From the NCBI GenBank assembly GCA_963781285.1, contig CAWAFI010000006.1, positions 62,001 to 126,000 of the forward strand: DNA of 64,000 bases, written 5' to 3'. Of this stretch, positions 8,844 to 17,810 are shown piece by piece. Below the pieces are notes generated by a model that did no database searches, was not told where the DNA came from, and saw only the letters and a list, made by a program, of their open reading frames with translations. This stretch comes from CAIWHR01 sp963781285. GTDB taxonomy: Bacteria; Pseudomonadota; Gammaproteobacteria; Burkholderiales; Casimicrobiaceae. Position 1 is the first letter of the stretch. Each line of letters starts with the position of its first letter. The translations under genes and the position numbers were made by a program.

Positions 8844-9518
8844 ATGCCCGTCGCCCTGCCGACGCTGTCGCTGCTCGAAACGCGCGTGCTCGGCGTGCTG
8901 GTCGAAAAACAGCATACGGTTCCCGACGCGTATCCGCTGACGCTGAACGCGCTGGTCGCCGGCTGCAACCAGAAGACGAGCCGCGAGCCGATCGTCAACG
9001 CCTCCGAGGCGGAGGTGCAGGCGACCGTCGATCGCCTCCGGATACTGTCGCTCGTCGTCGAGTCGAGCGGCGGCCGCGTGATGCGCTACGCGCACAACGT
9101 CGAGCGGGCGCTGGCACTGCCGTCGCAGGCGGTGGCGCTGCTCGCGGCGCTGATGCTGCGCGGCCCGCAGACAGCCGGGGAGTTGCGGATCAATTGCGAG
9201 CGCCTGCACCGTTTCGCCGACATCTCGGCGCTGGAGGCGTTCCTGCAGGAACTCGCGGCACGCCCGGCCGGCGCGCTCGTCGTGGAACTGGCGCGGCAAC
9301 CCGCTGCCCGCGAAACGCGCTGGGCACATCTGTTGTCCAGCGCGCCTGCGATCGCATCCGCTACGGTGGGTGCCGCCACGAGCGCGGAGGGCGACGCCAT
9401 CACGATTTCGGAGCTCGCGGCGCTCAAAGCCAATGTCGCGCAGTTGCAGGGCGAGGTCGCCGCGTTGAAAGCGACCGTGGCCCGCCTGTGCGCGGAATTC
9501 GGTGTCGATGCCCCCTAG
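8844..9518 (+). CDS. YceH family protein (DUF480)
   Basis: 224 residues matching the YceH family over its whole length. It has two winged-helix-like units with LSLLETRVLGVLVEKQHTVP at residues 8-27, YPLTLNALVAGCNQKTSREP at 30-49, and LMLRGPQTAGELRINCERLH in the second unit. A C-terminal coiled-coil (about 190-220, LAALKANVAQLQGEVAALK) is usual for the family. The function is unknown; the double wHTH suggests nucleic-acid or protein binding. It starts 18 bp after the PEBP gene on the same strand. Confidence 0.92.
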   Translation: MPVALPTLSLLETRVLGVLVEKQHTVPDAYPLTLNALVAGCNQKTSREPIVNASEAEVQATVDRLRILSLVVESSGGRVMRYAHNVERALALPSQAVALLAALMLRGPQTAGELRINCERLHRFADISALEAFLQELAARPAGALVVELARQPAARETRWAHLLSSAPAIASATVGAATSAEGDAITISELAALKANVAQLQGEVAALKATVARLCAEFGVDAP

Positions 9519-9677
9519 GCATCACGCGAATCGACGCTGGTCACGGGGTGTACGGGGTCAAATCGCCCGCATCGGCATTGCGCGAGGGCCGGGTTTCCGG
9601 CCAGAATTGCCGTCTCGTGCCGCCACAGACGGATCGTTGCCATCCTGACCGGCCTCAACGCAATACAAGGAGACACC

Positions 9678-10490
9678 ATGGATTTGCAGGGGATGTTCGA
9701 CACCGCAAGACCGATGTTGGTCGCGTTCGGCCTCAAGGTACTGGGCGCGATCGCCGCCTATATCGTCGGTCGCATGCTGATCGGCTTTGCTTCGAACCTC
9801 GTCATGCACGCGCTCGAGCGACAGAAGGTCGAACCGACCGTCATCCGCTACATCGGCTCGCTCATCACGATCGCGCTGAACATCATCCTCGTCGTCGCGA
9901 TCCTCGGCTACTTCGGCGTCGAGACGACGTCGTTCGCCGCGCTGGTAGCCGGTCTCGGTATCGCGGTTGGGGCTGCGTGGGGCGGGCTGCTGTCGAACTT
10001 CGCGGCTGGTGCGTTCATCCTGGTGCTGCGGCCGTTCAAGGTCGGCGACTACGTGGTGGCCGGCGACGTCGAAGGGACGGTGCGAATGATCGGGCTCTTC
10101 AACACAACGATCGACACGCCGGACAATGTGCAGACGATGGTCGGCAACGCAAAGATCATGAACAGCACGATCAAGAACTTCAGCCACAACCCGTACCGCC
10201 GCGTGGAACTCACGGCGCAGCTCGACCACAGTGTCGATCCGGCCGATGCCGTACGCCGGCTGAAGGACGTGCTGCCGAAGATTGCGAACGTCATTGCCGA
10301 GCCGAAACCCGACGTCGAGATCCTGACCTTCAACGAGCGTGGTCCGGTCCTTGCCGTGCGGCCGTACTGCAATACCGCGCACTACTGGCAGGTCTATTTC
10401 GACACGAACCGGACAATCCGCGAAACGTTTGGCGCCGCCGGGTACCCGGCCGCCGCGGCGCATCACTCCGTGCAGCAGAAGGCCGCCTGA
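9678..10490 (+). CDS. Small-conductance mechanosensitive channel (MscS family)
   Basis: 270 residues, about the size of E. coli MscS. Three N-terminal transmembrane helices (about 12-35, 58-80, 84-112) include the Gly/Ala-rich pore helix FAALVAGLGIAVGAAWGGLL. This is followed by the conserved cytoplasmic beta domain (LRPFKVGDYVVAGDVEGTVR, residues 117-136) and VGNAKIMNSTIKNFS. The start follows AAGGAGA with 4-5 bp spacing. It acts as an inner-membrane osmotic safety valve, inferred from the family. It is followed by yidB on the same strand. Confidence 0.94.
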   Translation: MDLQGMFDTARPMLVAFGLKVLGAIAAYIVGRMLIGFASNLVMHALERQKVEPTVIRYIGSLITIALNIILVVAILGYFGVETTSFAALVAGLGIAVGAAWGGLLSNFAAGAFILVLRPFKVGDYVVAGDVEGTVRMIGLFNTTIDTPDNVQTMVGNAKIMNSTIKNFSHNPYRRVELTAQLDHSVDPADAVRRLKDVLPKIANVIAEPKPDVEILTFNERGPVLAVRPYCNTAHYWQVYFDTNRTIRETFGAAGYPAAAAHHSVQQKAA

Positions 10491-10534
10491 ATTCGAAGTT
10501 CCGTACTTTCAACGTTGGAGAGCGAGGTAACGAC

Positions 10535-10957
10535 ATGGGAATGCTGGACGGCATACTTGGTAATGTGCTGGGCGGAAGCCTCGGGAGCGGCAGCGGACCT
10601 CAACAAAACCCGCTCTTACAGGCCGCGCTGCAATTGCTGCAGCAGAATGGGGGCCTCGAAGGTGTCCTCGGCAAGTTCAAGCAGGCGGGGTACGGGGAGC
10701 AGGCAGACTCGTGGGTGTCCACCGGACACAACATGCCGATCTCCGGCGATGCGCTTTCGCAGGTATTGGGCCAGGGGCAACTCGGCCAGATTGCGCAGCA
10801 GCTCGGTCTGTCGAGTGGCGACGCTGCCGGCGGGCTCGCATCGCTGCTGCCACAGGTCGTCGACGGGATGACGCCGCAAGGGGAGGTTCCCGCCGGCGAC
10901 ACCGACATGGTTGCGCAGGCATTGGCGATGCTGCAAAGGGGCGAGAACACGGACTGA
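10535..10957 (+). CDS. YidB family protein (DUF937)
   Basis: 140 residues, Gly/Gln/Leu-rich, starting MGMLDGILGNVLGGSLGSG, with the YidB core GGLEGVLGKFKQAGYGEQAD and SWVSTGHNMPISGDAL. No signal peptide or strong membrane helix is present. The family is widespread in proteobacteria and has no assigned function. The gene is 44 bp behind the MscS gene and ahead of a rho-independent terminator, so the two probably share a transcript. Confidence 0.92.
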   Translation: MGMLDGILGNVLGGSLGSGSGPQQNPLLQAALQLLQQNGGLEGVLGKFKQAGYGEQADSWVSTGHNMPISGDALSQVLGQGQLGQIAQQLGLSSGDAAGGLASLLPQVVDGMTPQGEVPAGDTDMVAQALAMLQRGENTD

Positions 10958-10985
10958 TCAATCCGGACGCTGCGCTACAATCCGC

Positions 10986-11008
10986 GGGCCGGGTGCCCCG
11001 GCCCTTTT
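10986..11008 (+). terminator. Rho-independent terminator after yidB
   Basis: An 8-bp perfect GC stem (GGGCCGGG at 10986-10993, CCCGGCCC at 10997-11004) with a TGC loop, followed directly by TTTT (11005-11008). It lies 28 bp past the yidB stop. Confidence 0.85.
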
Positions 11009-11098
11009 GTTAGGTCAGAACCGGGCTTCCGGCATGGCGATGGCCCCGCGCTCCCGTGCGGGAAAACTGGGCGCTAACCACGGAGTTCCGGGTTCGAC

Positions 11099-11929
11099 TT
11101 GGACCAGCCGACATTCCTTACCGCCCTCGTCCTGGGCATCGTCGAGGGTCTGACAGAATTTCTGCCGGTCTCCTCCACAGGCCATCTGATCGTCGCCGGC
11201 TCGCTGCTCGGCTACACAGGTGAACAGGCGAAGGCCTTCGAGATCGTGATCCAGGCCGGCGCGATCCTCGCCGTGTGCTGGGAATATCGGGCGAAGCTCG
11301 TCGCGGTGCTGCGCGGCATTTTCACCGACCCCGTGGCGCAGCGCTTTGCGGTCAACCTCGTCGTCGCCTTCCTTCCGGCGGCGATCCTCGGATTCACATT
11401 GGGCAATGCCATCAAGGCGCATCTCTTCGCGCCGCTGCCGGTTGCCTGCGCATTCGTGGCCGGCGCGCTCGTCATCCTCTGGGCCGAGCGCCGGCATAAG
11501 GCGCGGCCGGGCACCGTGCGCGTGTCCGGCGTCGACGCGATGACCTGGCAGGATGCGCTCAAGGTCGGCTGCGCGCAGTGTTTCGCGCTCGTGCCCGGCA
11601 CGTCGCGTTCAGGCGCGACGATCATCGGCGGCATGCTGTTCGGCCTGTCGCGCGTCGCCGCGACCGAGTTTTCGTTCTTTCTCGCGATCCCGACGCTGTT
11701 TGCCGCCACCGGCTACTCGGTATGGAAGGATGCGGCGTTGCTCACCGGGCAATCGCTGCCCGCGTTCGGCGCCGGCTTCGTCGCTGCGTTCGTCTCCGCG
11801 TTCGCGTGCGTGCGCTGGCTGATCCGCTACGTGAGCCACCATGATTTCGTGCCGTTCGCGTGGTACCGGATCGCGTTCGGCGGGATCATTCTCGTGACCG
11901 CGTACGTGGGGCTCGTGCAGTGGGACTGA
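11099..11929 (+). CDS. uppP: Undecaprenyl-diphosphate phosphatase
   Basis: A 276-residue integral membrane enzyme that dephosphorylates undecaprenyl pyrophosphate to recycle the lipid carrier for peptidoglycan and O-antigen, giving bacitracin tolerance. Both signature regions are present: GLTEFLPVSSTGHLI (residues 16-30, with the catalytic Glu) and VPGTSRSGATIIGGML (about 163-178). The start is a TTG at 11099, which gives the family N-terminus MDQPTFLTALVLGIVEG; no ATG fits, and a GGAG element lies about 13 bp upstream. Confidence 0.95.
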   Translation: MDQPTFLTALVLGIVEGLTEFLPVSSTGHLIVAGSLLGYTGEQAKAFEIVIQAGAILAVCWEYRAKLVAVLRGIFTDPVAQRFAVNLVVAFLPAAILGFTLGNAIKAHLFAPLPVACAFVAGALVILWAERRHKARPGTVRVSGVDAMTWQDALKVGCAQCFALVPGTSRSGATIIGGMLFGLSRVAATEFSFFLAIPTLFAATGYSVWKDAALLTGQSLPAFGAGFVAAFVSAFACVRWLIRYVSHHDFVPFAWYRIAFGGIILVTAYVGLVQWD

Positions 11930-12011
11930 CGATGAAAGGTGAAGTGCGGTCGACCCCAACGTGTCCGTGAGCGGGCTTGGCCCTCCATTCGACCCATTTC
12001 CGGCACTACGT

Positions 12012-12275
12012 TCAGAACGTCGCGATCGGCGCGTCGTCCCGTTTCGCGGCGCTGGCCGCCACGTTGGCGTCCGGCATCGCTGGCACCGATCCGGCTGCCG
12101 GAGCCTCGCGTACCGTCCCCTGCGCGGCGGACGCTGGCGCCGTGGCATCCTCGTTCGCCGGCAACATCGTATGCGCGACAAACAACGCAATCATGCCGAT
12201 CATGAAAATGATGGACACGGCCTCTGCGCCAGTCGTGGAAGGCGATTCCCTCGTCAAGCGTTTGATCCTGTTCAT
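12012..12275 (-). CDS. Small single-span membrane protein, hypothetical
   Basis: 87 residues: MNRIKRLTRESPSTTGAEAV, then one hydrophobic helix (SIIFMIGMIALFVAHTMLP, about 21-40) and an Ala/Pro-rich tail. The start at 12275 is chosen because a good AGGAGA lies 6-7 bp upstream. I do not recognise the family. Codon use and composition fit the neighbours. It may be real, since the TM helix is well formed, but a small chance ORF cannot be excluded. Confidence 0.5.
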   Translation of the reverse strand: MNRIKRLTRESPSTTGAEAVSIIFMIGMIALFVAHTMLPANEDATAPASAAQGTVREAPAAGSVPAMPDANVAASAAKRDDAPIATF

Positions 12276-12540
12276 ATCCGTCTCCTGGCCGCCCCGGGGG
12301 TTGGGTCGCATCGCCAGGGCGAAAGCGGGTCGGCCCCGGAACCTTGTTCGGCGGCACATGGAATGCGCCGGCGATGGCGCTTACTCTAGCCGGGTGCGCA
12401 ACCGCTGGAGACGGACGATTCGGCGTCGTGTTCGCCGAATATTCACTCGCCGACGCCCATACCGGCGCAAATGCGGCCCAGTGTCCGCACGTCCCGCCGC
12501 CGCGCGCAAACGGCCGCTGGCGGGCAGCGGTCCCTCGGCA

Positions 12541-13191
12541 TCACCAGGCGGGCGGGAGCTTTTTCAGGATCGTGATGGTGCGATCCTCGAGCGCCAGATA
12601 GCCGCCAGCGACGAGGTCCTTCATCAGGCGGCTGATCATGTCGCGCGACGCGCCGATGCGTTCGGCGATGTCCTGCTGCGTCAGCTTTTCGGGAACGACG
12701 AGCCGCCCGTCCTGCTCCACGGCCAGCGACTGCAGCAGGCGCACCAGGCGGCCGTATACGTCGGAAAGCGCGAGGCTCTTCACGTTCGCCGTCGCGAGCC
12801 GCACACGCCGGATCAGGTTCTCGATCAAATGCAAGGCGAAATCGGGATGCGCAAGAATGAATTCGCGGAAGTGCGCGCGGTCGACGACGGCGCAGGTCGT
12901 CGGCTCGACCGTCATCACCGACGCCGAGCGTGGTGCGCCATCGAGCGACATCTCCCCCACGTACTCTCCGGGGCCGAGGAAATCGATGACGACCTCCTTG
13001 CCCGACTCGTTGCTGGCGAACACCTTCACCTTGCCGGCGATTACGATGAACAGCGAATCGCCGCGATCGCCCTCGTTGATCAGCACTGCCTGCTTCGGAA
13101 ACTGCCGGACGACACCGGACGCGGCGATCGCGCGCAGCGTGTCGTCGGCAAGCAGCTCAAGCGGATCGGCGTGGGCGTGGCGCGAGGGCAC
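12541..13191 (-). CDS. Crp/Fnr family transcriptional regulator
   Basis: 216 residues. The N-terminal cyclic-nucleotide-binding-type beta barrel (about 15-130) contains LINEGDRGDSLFIVIAGKVK and the phosphate-cassette-like GEYVGEMSLDGAPRSASV, with GEMSL and RSASV resembling the Crp GE...RSA cAMP pocket. A dimerisation helix follows, then a winged HTH (about 165-205, LTQQDIAERIGASRDMISRL). There is no N-terminal Cys cluster, so it is not an oxygen-sensing FNR. The cAMP-type pocket supports Crp-like ligand binding. It stands alone, with a repeat element 33 bp upstream of its start. Confidence 0.93.
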   Translation of the reverse strand: MPSRHAHADPLELLADDTLRAIAASGVVRQFPKQAVLINEGDRGDSLFIVIAGKVKVFASNESGKEVVIDFLGPGEYVGEMSLDGAPRSASVMTVEPTTCAVVDRAHFREFILAHPDFALHLIENLIRRVRLATANVKSLALSDVYGRLVRLLQSLAVEQDGRLVVPEKLTQQDIAERIGASRDMISRLMKDLVAGGYLALEDRTITILKKLPPAW

Positions 13192-13223
13192 GGTAGCGGT
13201 AAGCGCGAATCAGGAAGGCACGG

Positions 13224-13497
13224 CTAGGAGCCTGTCGGACTTTTTTCACGTATGCGACGGAGGCGCTTTGGCGGCAGTTCGAGGCGAGAGCCCGAAGCCA
13301 TAGCGGGACTATGGCAAGGGCGAACAACGAAGAAATGCCGCCAAAGCGCCCCGTCCCTCCGGGTTGCGGGTCAAAAAGCGCGTCTGCTGCGTTGCTCGGC
13401 TTACGAATATTCCCGATATTCGCTGCGCCTCGCGTCTTGCATCCATCGCTTCTTGACCGGCAACGCATGCGCGAAAGTAAGTCCGACAGGCTCCTAG
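13224..13497. mobile_element. 274-bp MITE-like inverted-repeat element
   Basis: Perfect 19-bp terminal inverted repeats (CTAGGAGCCTGTCGGACTT at 13224-13242 and its complement at 13479-13497). Inside is a second inverted pair of 15 bp (GGCGCTTTGGCGGCA at 13262-13276 and its complement at 13336-13350) enclosing a 7-bp hairpin (GCCATAG/CTATGGC, 13297-13315). No transposase is encoded; open frames inside are short and overlap the repeats. This fits a non-autonomous dispersed element. The fused ends of the same element occur at 40980-41006. Confidence 0.8.
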
Positions 13498-13597
13498 TGT
13501 ACCGAGTCGGGCGTCCGCTCGAAAGATCGTGCCGCCGGTTATCGCGCATTCGAGTGGCCCGGGCGGCCATGGCCGCGCCCGTTGCGGGCGCGGTGGA

Positions 13598-14035
13598 CTA
13601 CTTGGAAAACTCGAACTCGTTAGCCGCCGCACTGTCCTCCAGTTTTCCGAAGCCATAGTACTTGTCGCCATCTTTGAAGATGTACCGACACCACTCTTCG
13701 GACGTCCTGACGCTCCATTGGATGGTTACGCAGTAGGTCCCTTTGTCCGTCACGCGCCAGGTGCCGGGCCCGGAACTGGCGAAAGTGCGCCCGCCCGAAG
13801 AAACGCCTTTAGCGTCCGACGAGGCCACCATCGTGCCGTCGGCCGTGTTTGTCCACATGCGCGTGCTCCCGGCATTGGTACGGCTGACGACCTTGGCCGC
13901 AGGCATTAATTGCTTCAGGTCGTCCGCGCTCAGCTGGACCGCATTCTTGGATTTCACATCGGCGAGCGTCAAAGCCTGCGCCTGCGCCAATCCACAGAGG
14001 CCAGCTACGACCGTGAAAACAATTGTGCGAAGCAT
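13598..14035 (-). CDS. Small secreted protein, DUF995-like
   Basis: 145 residues with a signal peptide (MLRTIVFTVVAGLCGLAQAQ). The mature part contains ASSGPGTWRVTDKGTYCVTI followed by EEWCRYIFKDGDKYYGF. A Trp-Arg strand, two Cys residues and this closing strand resemble DUF995 proteins, a small periplasmic family of unknown role. The ATG at 14035 is selected for the signal peptide and the GGGGAGA upstream. No functional partner is adjacent. The family assignment is from memory of the motif, so moderate. Confidence 0.75.
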   Translation of the reverse strand: MLRTIVFTVVAGLCGLAQAQALTLADVKSKNAVQLSADDLKQLMPAAKVVSRTNAGSTRMWTNTADGTMVASSDAKGVSSGGRTFASSGPGTWRVTDKGTYCVTIQWSVRTSEEWCRYIFKDGDKYYGFGKLEDSAAANEFEFSK

Positions 14036-14115
14036 GCGCTTCTCCCCGCTTGTTCGCTGCGTCGAACGAGACCTCGCCAAAGACTACGCCCTGCGATCAG
14101 ACCGGTCAACGCGCA

Positions 14116-15354
14116 TCACTCGTACTTGCGCGTATCGTCGATCACCCTGCCGTCGTTCGGCAAGTGCCCCGGCGCGCAGATGGCAACCTCACCGCGCAGC
14201 TTCGTGATCTCGCGGATCGATGCGAGGACAGCGTCGGCGAGGGAGGCCGCTTCGCCGCTCACCTCCACGTTGAGCGTCATCCGGTCGACTCCATTGGGGT
14301 TGTCGACGACGAGCCGCGCTTTCCCGATCTGCGGATGACGCCTGACGATGGCCGCGACCTGCGCCGGATGCACGAACAGGCCCTTTACCTTGGTGGTCTG
14401 ATCGGCGCGCCCCATCCAGCCCTTGATCCGAGCGTTGGTGCGGCCGCACGGGCTCGTCCCCGGCAGGAATGCGGACAGGTCGCCCGTGCCGAAGCGGATC
14501 AGCGGGTACACGGTGTTGAAAAGCGTCGTGACGACGACTTCGCCGACTTCGCCCGTCGCGACGGGGTCGCCGGTGCCCGGGCGCACCAGCTCGACCAGCA
14601 CGCCCTCGTCGATCACGAGGCCCTCGCGCGCTTCAGTCTCGTAGGCGATCGTGCCGAGGTCCGCGGTCGCGTACGCCTGGAACCCCTGGATGCCGCGTGC
14701 GGCGAGCGCATCGCGCACGCTTGCCGGAAACGCCTCGCCCGAAACGAGCGCCTTGCGCAGGCTCGGAAGCGCCACACCCATCTCGTCGGCCTTGTCGACG
14801 ATGATCTTGAGGAACGACGGCGTGCCGACGTACCCGTCGGGCAGGAGATCCGCCATCGCGTGCACCTGCTGCTCGGTCTGTCCGGTACCACCGGCGAACA
14901 CGGCGCAGCCCAGCGCATGCGCGCCCGTCTCCAGCATCGATCCCGCCGGAGTGAAGTGATAAGCGAAGCAATTGTGGACGAGATCGCCCTTGCGAAACCC
15001 GGCCGCGAACAGCGGTCGCGCGAGACGCCAGTAGTCGGGACACCGGCCCTCCGGTTCGTAGATCGGGCCCGGCGACGCGAACACGCGGGCGACCTCGCCG
15101 CGGCGCGCCGCCACGAATCCGCCGAAGGGCCGCGCAGCCTTCTGCAATTCCAGCAACTCGGACTTGCGCGTGACGGGCACCTGCGCGAGCGCCGCGCGGG
15201 ACGTCGCCGCTGCCGGGTCCACGCCGGCGAGGATGCGCGCGAACGCCGGCGCGTTCGCCTTGGCATGCGCGATCTGGCGCGGCAGCGCAGCCAGGAGCGC
15301 GCGTTCCCGCAGCTCGGGATCGCGCGTTTCCAGCGTGTCGAAGTGCTCGCTCAT
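14116..15354 (-). CDS. PaaK-like (phenylacetate-CoA ligase family) AMP-forming ligase
   Basis: A 412-residue member of the phenylacetate-CoA ligase branch of adenylating enzymes. Conserved parts are GTPSFLKIIVDKADEMG (about 178-194), the AYATADLGTIAYE stretch containing the E/D of the adenylate pocket, RFGTGDLS, and the C-terminal GWMGRADQTTKVKGLFVHPA with the hinge region. The Ser/Thr/Gly-rich phosphate loop normally reading SSGTTGKP is replaced by ASPGPIYEPEG. It is the last gene of an operon with LIV-type ABC importer genes. It probably activates the imported carboxylic acid (aromatic or branched), but catalysis is uncertain given the loop change. Confidence 0.85.
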   Translation of the reverse strand: MSEHFDTLETRDPELRERALLAALPRQIAHAKANAPAFARILAGVDPAAATSRAALAQVPVTRKSELLELQKAARPFGGFVAARRGEVARVFASPGPIYEPEGRCPDYWRLARPLFAAGFRKGDLVHNCFAYHFTPAGSMLETGAHALGCAVFAGGTGQTEQQVHAMADLLPDGYVGTPSFLKIIVDKADEMGVALPSLRKALVSGEAFPASVRDALAARGIQGFQAYATADLGTIAYETEAREGLVIDEGVLVELVRPGTGDPVATGEVGEVVVTTLFNTVYPLIRFGTGDLSAFLPGTSPCGRTNARIKGWMGRADQTTKVKGLFVHPAQVAAIVRRHPQIGKARLVVDNPNGVDRMTLNVEVSGEAASLADAVLASIREITKLRGEVAICAPGHLPNDGRVIDDTRKYE

Positions 15355-15389
15355 CGGTGGCCTCGGTGGCGGCGCCCGATCGCGGGCCG

Positions 15390-16223
15390 CTAAGCCAACC
15401 AGCGCTTTCGGCGGCGATAGTGCTTCACGTCGCGAAAGCTCTTCCGCCCCGCCGTCGACAGGCCGAGGTAGAACTCCTTGACGTCCTCGTTCTGCGCGAG
15501 GTCGCTTGCCGCGCCATCCATCACGACGCGGCCGTTCTCGAGGATGTAGCCATAGTCGGCGAAACGCAGCGCGACCATCGTGTTCTGCTCGGCGAGCAGG
15601 AATGACACGCGCTCCTTGGTGTTGAGGTCGCGAACGATCTCGAAGATCTCCTCGACGATCTGTGGTGCGAGGCCCATCGACGGCTCGTCCAGCAGGATCA
15701 TCGACGGCTGCGCCATCAGCGCGCGGCCCACAGCGGTCATCTGCTGCTCGCCGCCGGACGTGTAACCCGACTGGCTCGTTCGCCGCTGCTGTAGCCGCGG
15801 GAAATAGTGGTAAACCTTATCCAGATTCGCCTTCAGGTCGGACCGCGACTGTTTGCGCGTGTACGCGCCGGTGAGCAGGTTTTCCTCGACCGTCAGGTGG
15901 GCGAAACAGTGGCGCCCCTCCATCACCTGGCAGACCCCCATCTTCACGAGCTCGTTGGTCGTCAGCTTGTCGACGCGCCGGCCCTTGAATTCGATCGTGC
16001 CCTTCGTGACGTCACCGCGCTCGGCGGCGAGCAGGTTCGAGATCGACTTCAGCGTCGTGCTCTTCCCGGCGCCGTTTGCGCCGAGCAATGCGACGATCTT
16101 GCCCTCCGGCACTTCGAGCGACACACCCTTGAGCACCAGGATCACATGGTCGTAGATGACCTCGATGTTGTTGACCGACAGATAGGGCGCGGTCGCGGCA
16201 GCGGGTTGCAGAGCGGCGGTCAT
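15390..16223 (-). CDS. livF: LIV-type ABC transporter ATP-binding protein (LivF)
   Basis: 277 residues from the ATG at 16223. Walker A is GANGAGKST (about 46-54), the signature is YTSGGEQQM, Walker B is MILLDEPSMGLAP and the switch is LLAEQN. The HAAT-type LivF body is followed by a longer basic tail (RDVKHYRRRKRWLA). With LivG it powers the LivHM permease. The upstream in-frame stretch lacks homology and crosses a hairpin, so the ATG after position 16224 is preferred. Its substrate is set by the neighbouring binding protein, perhaps an aromatic or branched acid rather than leucine. Confidence 0.93.
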   Translation of the reverse strand: MTAALQPAAATAPYLSVNNIEVIYDHVILVLKGVSLEVPEGKIVALLGANGAGKSTTLKSISNLLAAERGDVTKGTIEFKGRRVDKLTTNELVKMGVCQVMEGRHCFAHLTVEENLLTGAYTRKQSRSDLKANLDKVYHYFPRLQQRRTSQSGYTSGGEQQMTAVGRALMAQPSMILLDEPSMGLAPQIVEEIFEIVRDLNTKERVSFLLAEQNTMVALRFADYGYILENGRVVMDGAASDLAQNEDVKEFYLGLSTAGRKSFRDVKHYRRRKRWLA

Positions 16224-16275
16224 GGTGCAGAAGGACACGTCCAAAGTCGGTTCAACGATGCAAACGTCGATGCCC

Positions 16276-16309
16276 CACTCTCCTCTCCCGCACAGGGAGA
16301 GGGAGAGTG
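16276..16309. repeat. Intergenic hairpin (CTCTCCC-type repeat)
   Basis: CACTCTCCTCTCCC and GGGAGAGGGAGAGTG flank a GCACA loop, giving a 14-bp stem with one bulge between the binding-protein gene and livF. There is no T-tract on either side. It could reduce read-through or stabilise the upstream binding-protein mRNA. Confidence 0.6.
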
Positions 16310-16349
16310 CCAGCAAGTCAACGCCGGCAGACCGGCAACAAACAACCGA

Positions 16350-17666
16350 TCAGAATTCCTTGCTGCAGTCGCGCGGCGTGATGTTCTTCTCCTTCGCGTA
16401 CTTCGCCGCCGATTCCTCGACCATCCCGCGCACCAGTTCCTTGTCGGGCTGGATCCAGTCGGTGATGACCTTCCACTGGCTGCCGTCCCACTGCAGGAAC
16501 TTCACCGCGCCACCGCCCTCGTGATCCATGCAGCTCACCTTGAGCGGCTGCATGAAACCGACTGCGCCGAGCTCCTTCAGCCGTGCCTCGCTGATCTGCA
16601 GGTTTTCGATGCCCCAGCGTACCTGCTCGCCGGTGAGCGGCTTCTTGCCGAACTTTTCCTGCGCCTTGCGGATCGCCTCGACGGTGACGATGCCGTGGAC
16701 CACGCCGCGGTTGTAGTAGATCGAGCCGATTCGCGTCGGATCGTCCATCTCGCCCTTGCCCTTCGCATAGACGTATTTCTTGATCTCCTGAATCACCGGG
16801 AAATTGGCGCCGGCGACGTTGAACCCCGCCGCAATGTACCCTTTGGCCGCGTCGCCCGCGGGGATCGTGTCCTCCTCGGCCCCTGACCACCAGACGCCGA
16901 CGATGTGATCGCGCGGGAAGCCAACTTTGGCCGCGGACTTGAGCGCGACCGGGTTCATCACGCCCCAGCCGCGCAGGATCACCCAGTCCGGCTTGATCTG
17001 CCGGATCTGCAGCCATTGCGCGCCCTGCTCGTTGCCCGGGTGCGGCACCGCGATGTGGGTGACGGTAAAGCCGTACTTCTTCGCCTGCGCATCGAGGACC
17101 GGTATCGTTTCCTTGCCGTAGGCCGAGTCGTGATAGATGTTCACGATCTTCTTGCCCTTGAGCTTGTCCATCCCGCCTTCCTTCTCGCCGATGAACTTGA
17201 TCTTGGCGGTGTTCTGCGACCAGTAGTTCGTGATCAGCGGAAAGATATACGGGAACACACGACCGTCGGTCGCGTCGGTGCGCCCGTAACCGAGCGAAAT
17301 CATCGGGATCTTGTCCGCGGTGACCTTGTCGATCAGCGAGTAGGTGATGCCGGTGGACAGCGGGTTGATTACGGTAGCGCCGGTCGGACCCTTCTTCTTC
17401 ACGCGCTCGTAGCATTCGACGCCGCGGGCATTGTTGTATTCGGTCTCGCACTTCTCGTAAGTGAGCTTGACGCCGCCCACGCCGCCGTCGCGCGCGTTGA
17501 TCATGTTCAAGTAGTCGATGAATCCGCCGTAGATGCCGGAGCCACCCGCCGCGTACGGACCGACCCAATAGCCGACCATCGGAATGAACTGCTCGTTTTG
17601 CGCGTGGCCGGCCGATGCGGCGCCGAGCAGCGCCATGCCGAGCAGGGCCGATCTAAGGTGTTTCAT
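16350..17666 (-). CDS. LIV-type ABC transporter substrate-binding protein
   Basis: 438 residues with a Sec signal (MKHLRSALLGMALLGAASAGHA) and the periplasmic-binding type 1 fold: IPMVGYWVGPYAAGGSGIYG, then GVGGVKLTYEKCETEYN and VINPLSTGITYSLIDKV. ATG at 17666 follows a strong TAGGAGG. It has no lipobox, so it is a soluble periplasmic protein. Similar proteins sit in importer/acyl-CoA-ligase clusters. The ligand is not deducible, but the flanking ligases argue for an organic acid rather than an amino acid. Confidence 0.93.
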   Translation of the reverse strand: MKHLRSALLGMALLGAASAGHAQNEQFIPMVGYWVGPYAAGGSGIYGGFIDYLNMINARDGGVGGVKLTYEKCETEYNNARGVECYERVKKKGPTGATVINPLSTGITYSLIDKVTADKIPMISLGYGRTDATDGRVFPYIFPLITNYWSQNTAKIKFIGEKEGGMDKLKGKKIVNIYHDSAYGKETIPVLDAQAKKYGFTVTHIAVPHPGNEQGAQWLQIRQIKPDWVILRGWGVMNPVALKSAAKVGFPRDHIVGVWWSGAEEDTIPAGDAAKGYIAAGFNVAGANFPVIQEIKKYVYAKGKGEMDDPTRIGSIYYNRGVVHGIVTVEAIRKAQEKFGKKPLTGEQVRWGIENLQISEARLKELGAVGFMQPLKVSCMDHEGGGAVKFLQWDGSQWKVITDWIQPDKELVRGMVEESAAKYAKEKNITPRDCSKEF

Positions 17667-17810
17667 GGTTCCTCCTAAGGATGACGTCCCCAATGCGAAG
17701 CCAAACCGGGACAGCATTGGCGAGACGGCTTGCGGTGTCAATGACGAGCATCAATGGAACACTCGATTCGGGTCGCGGATTCCGACGGACGCGATTGCTG
17801 CGGTGCACCA

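Noticed and set aside
13309..13671. 120-codon frame through the inverted-repeat element
   Set aside because: Made mostly of element sequence and crosses the end of the DUF995-like gene; no transposase motif.
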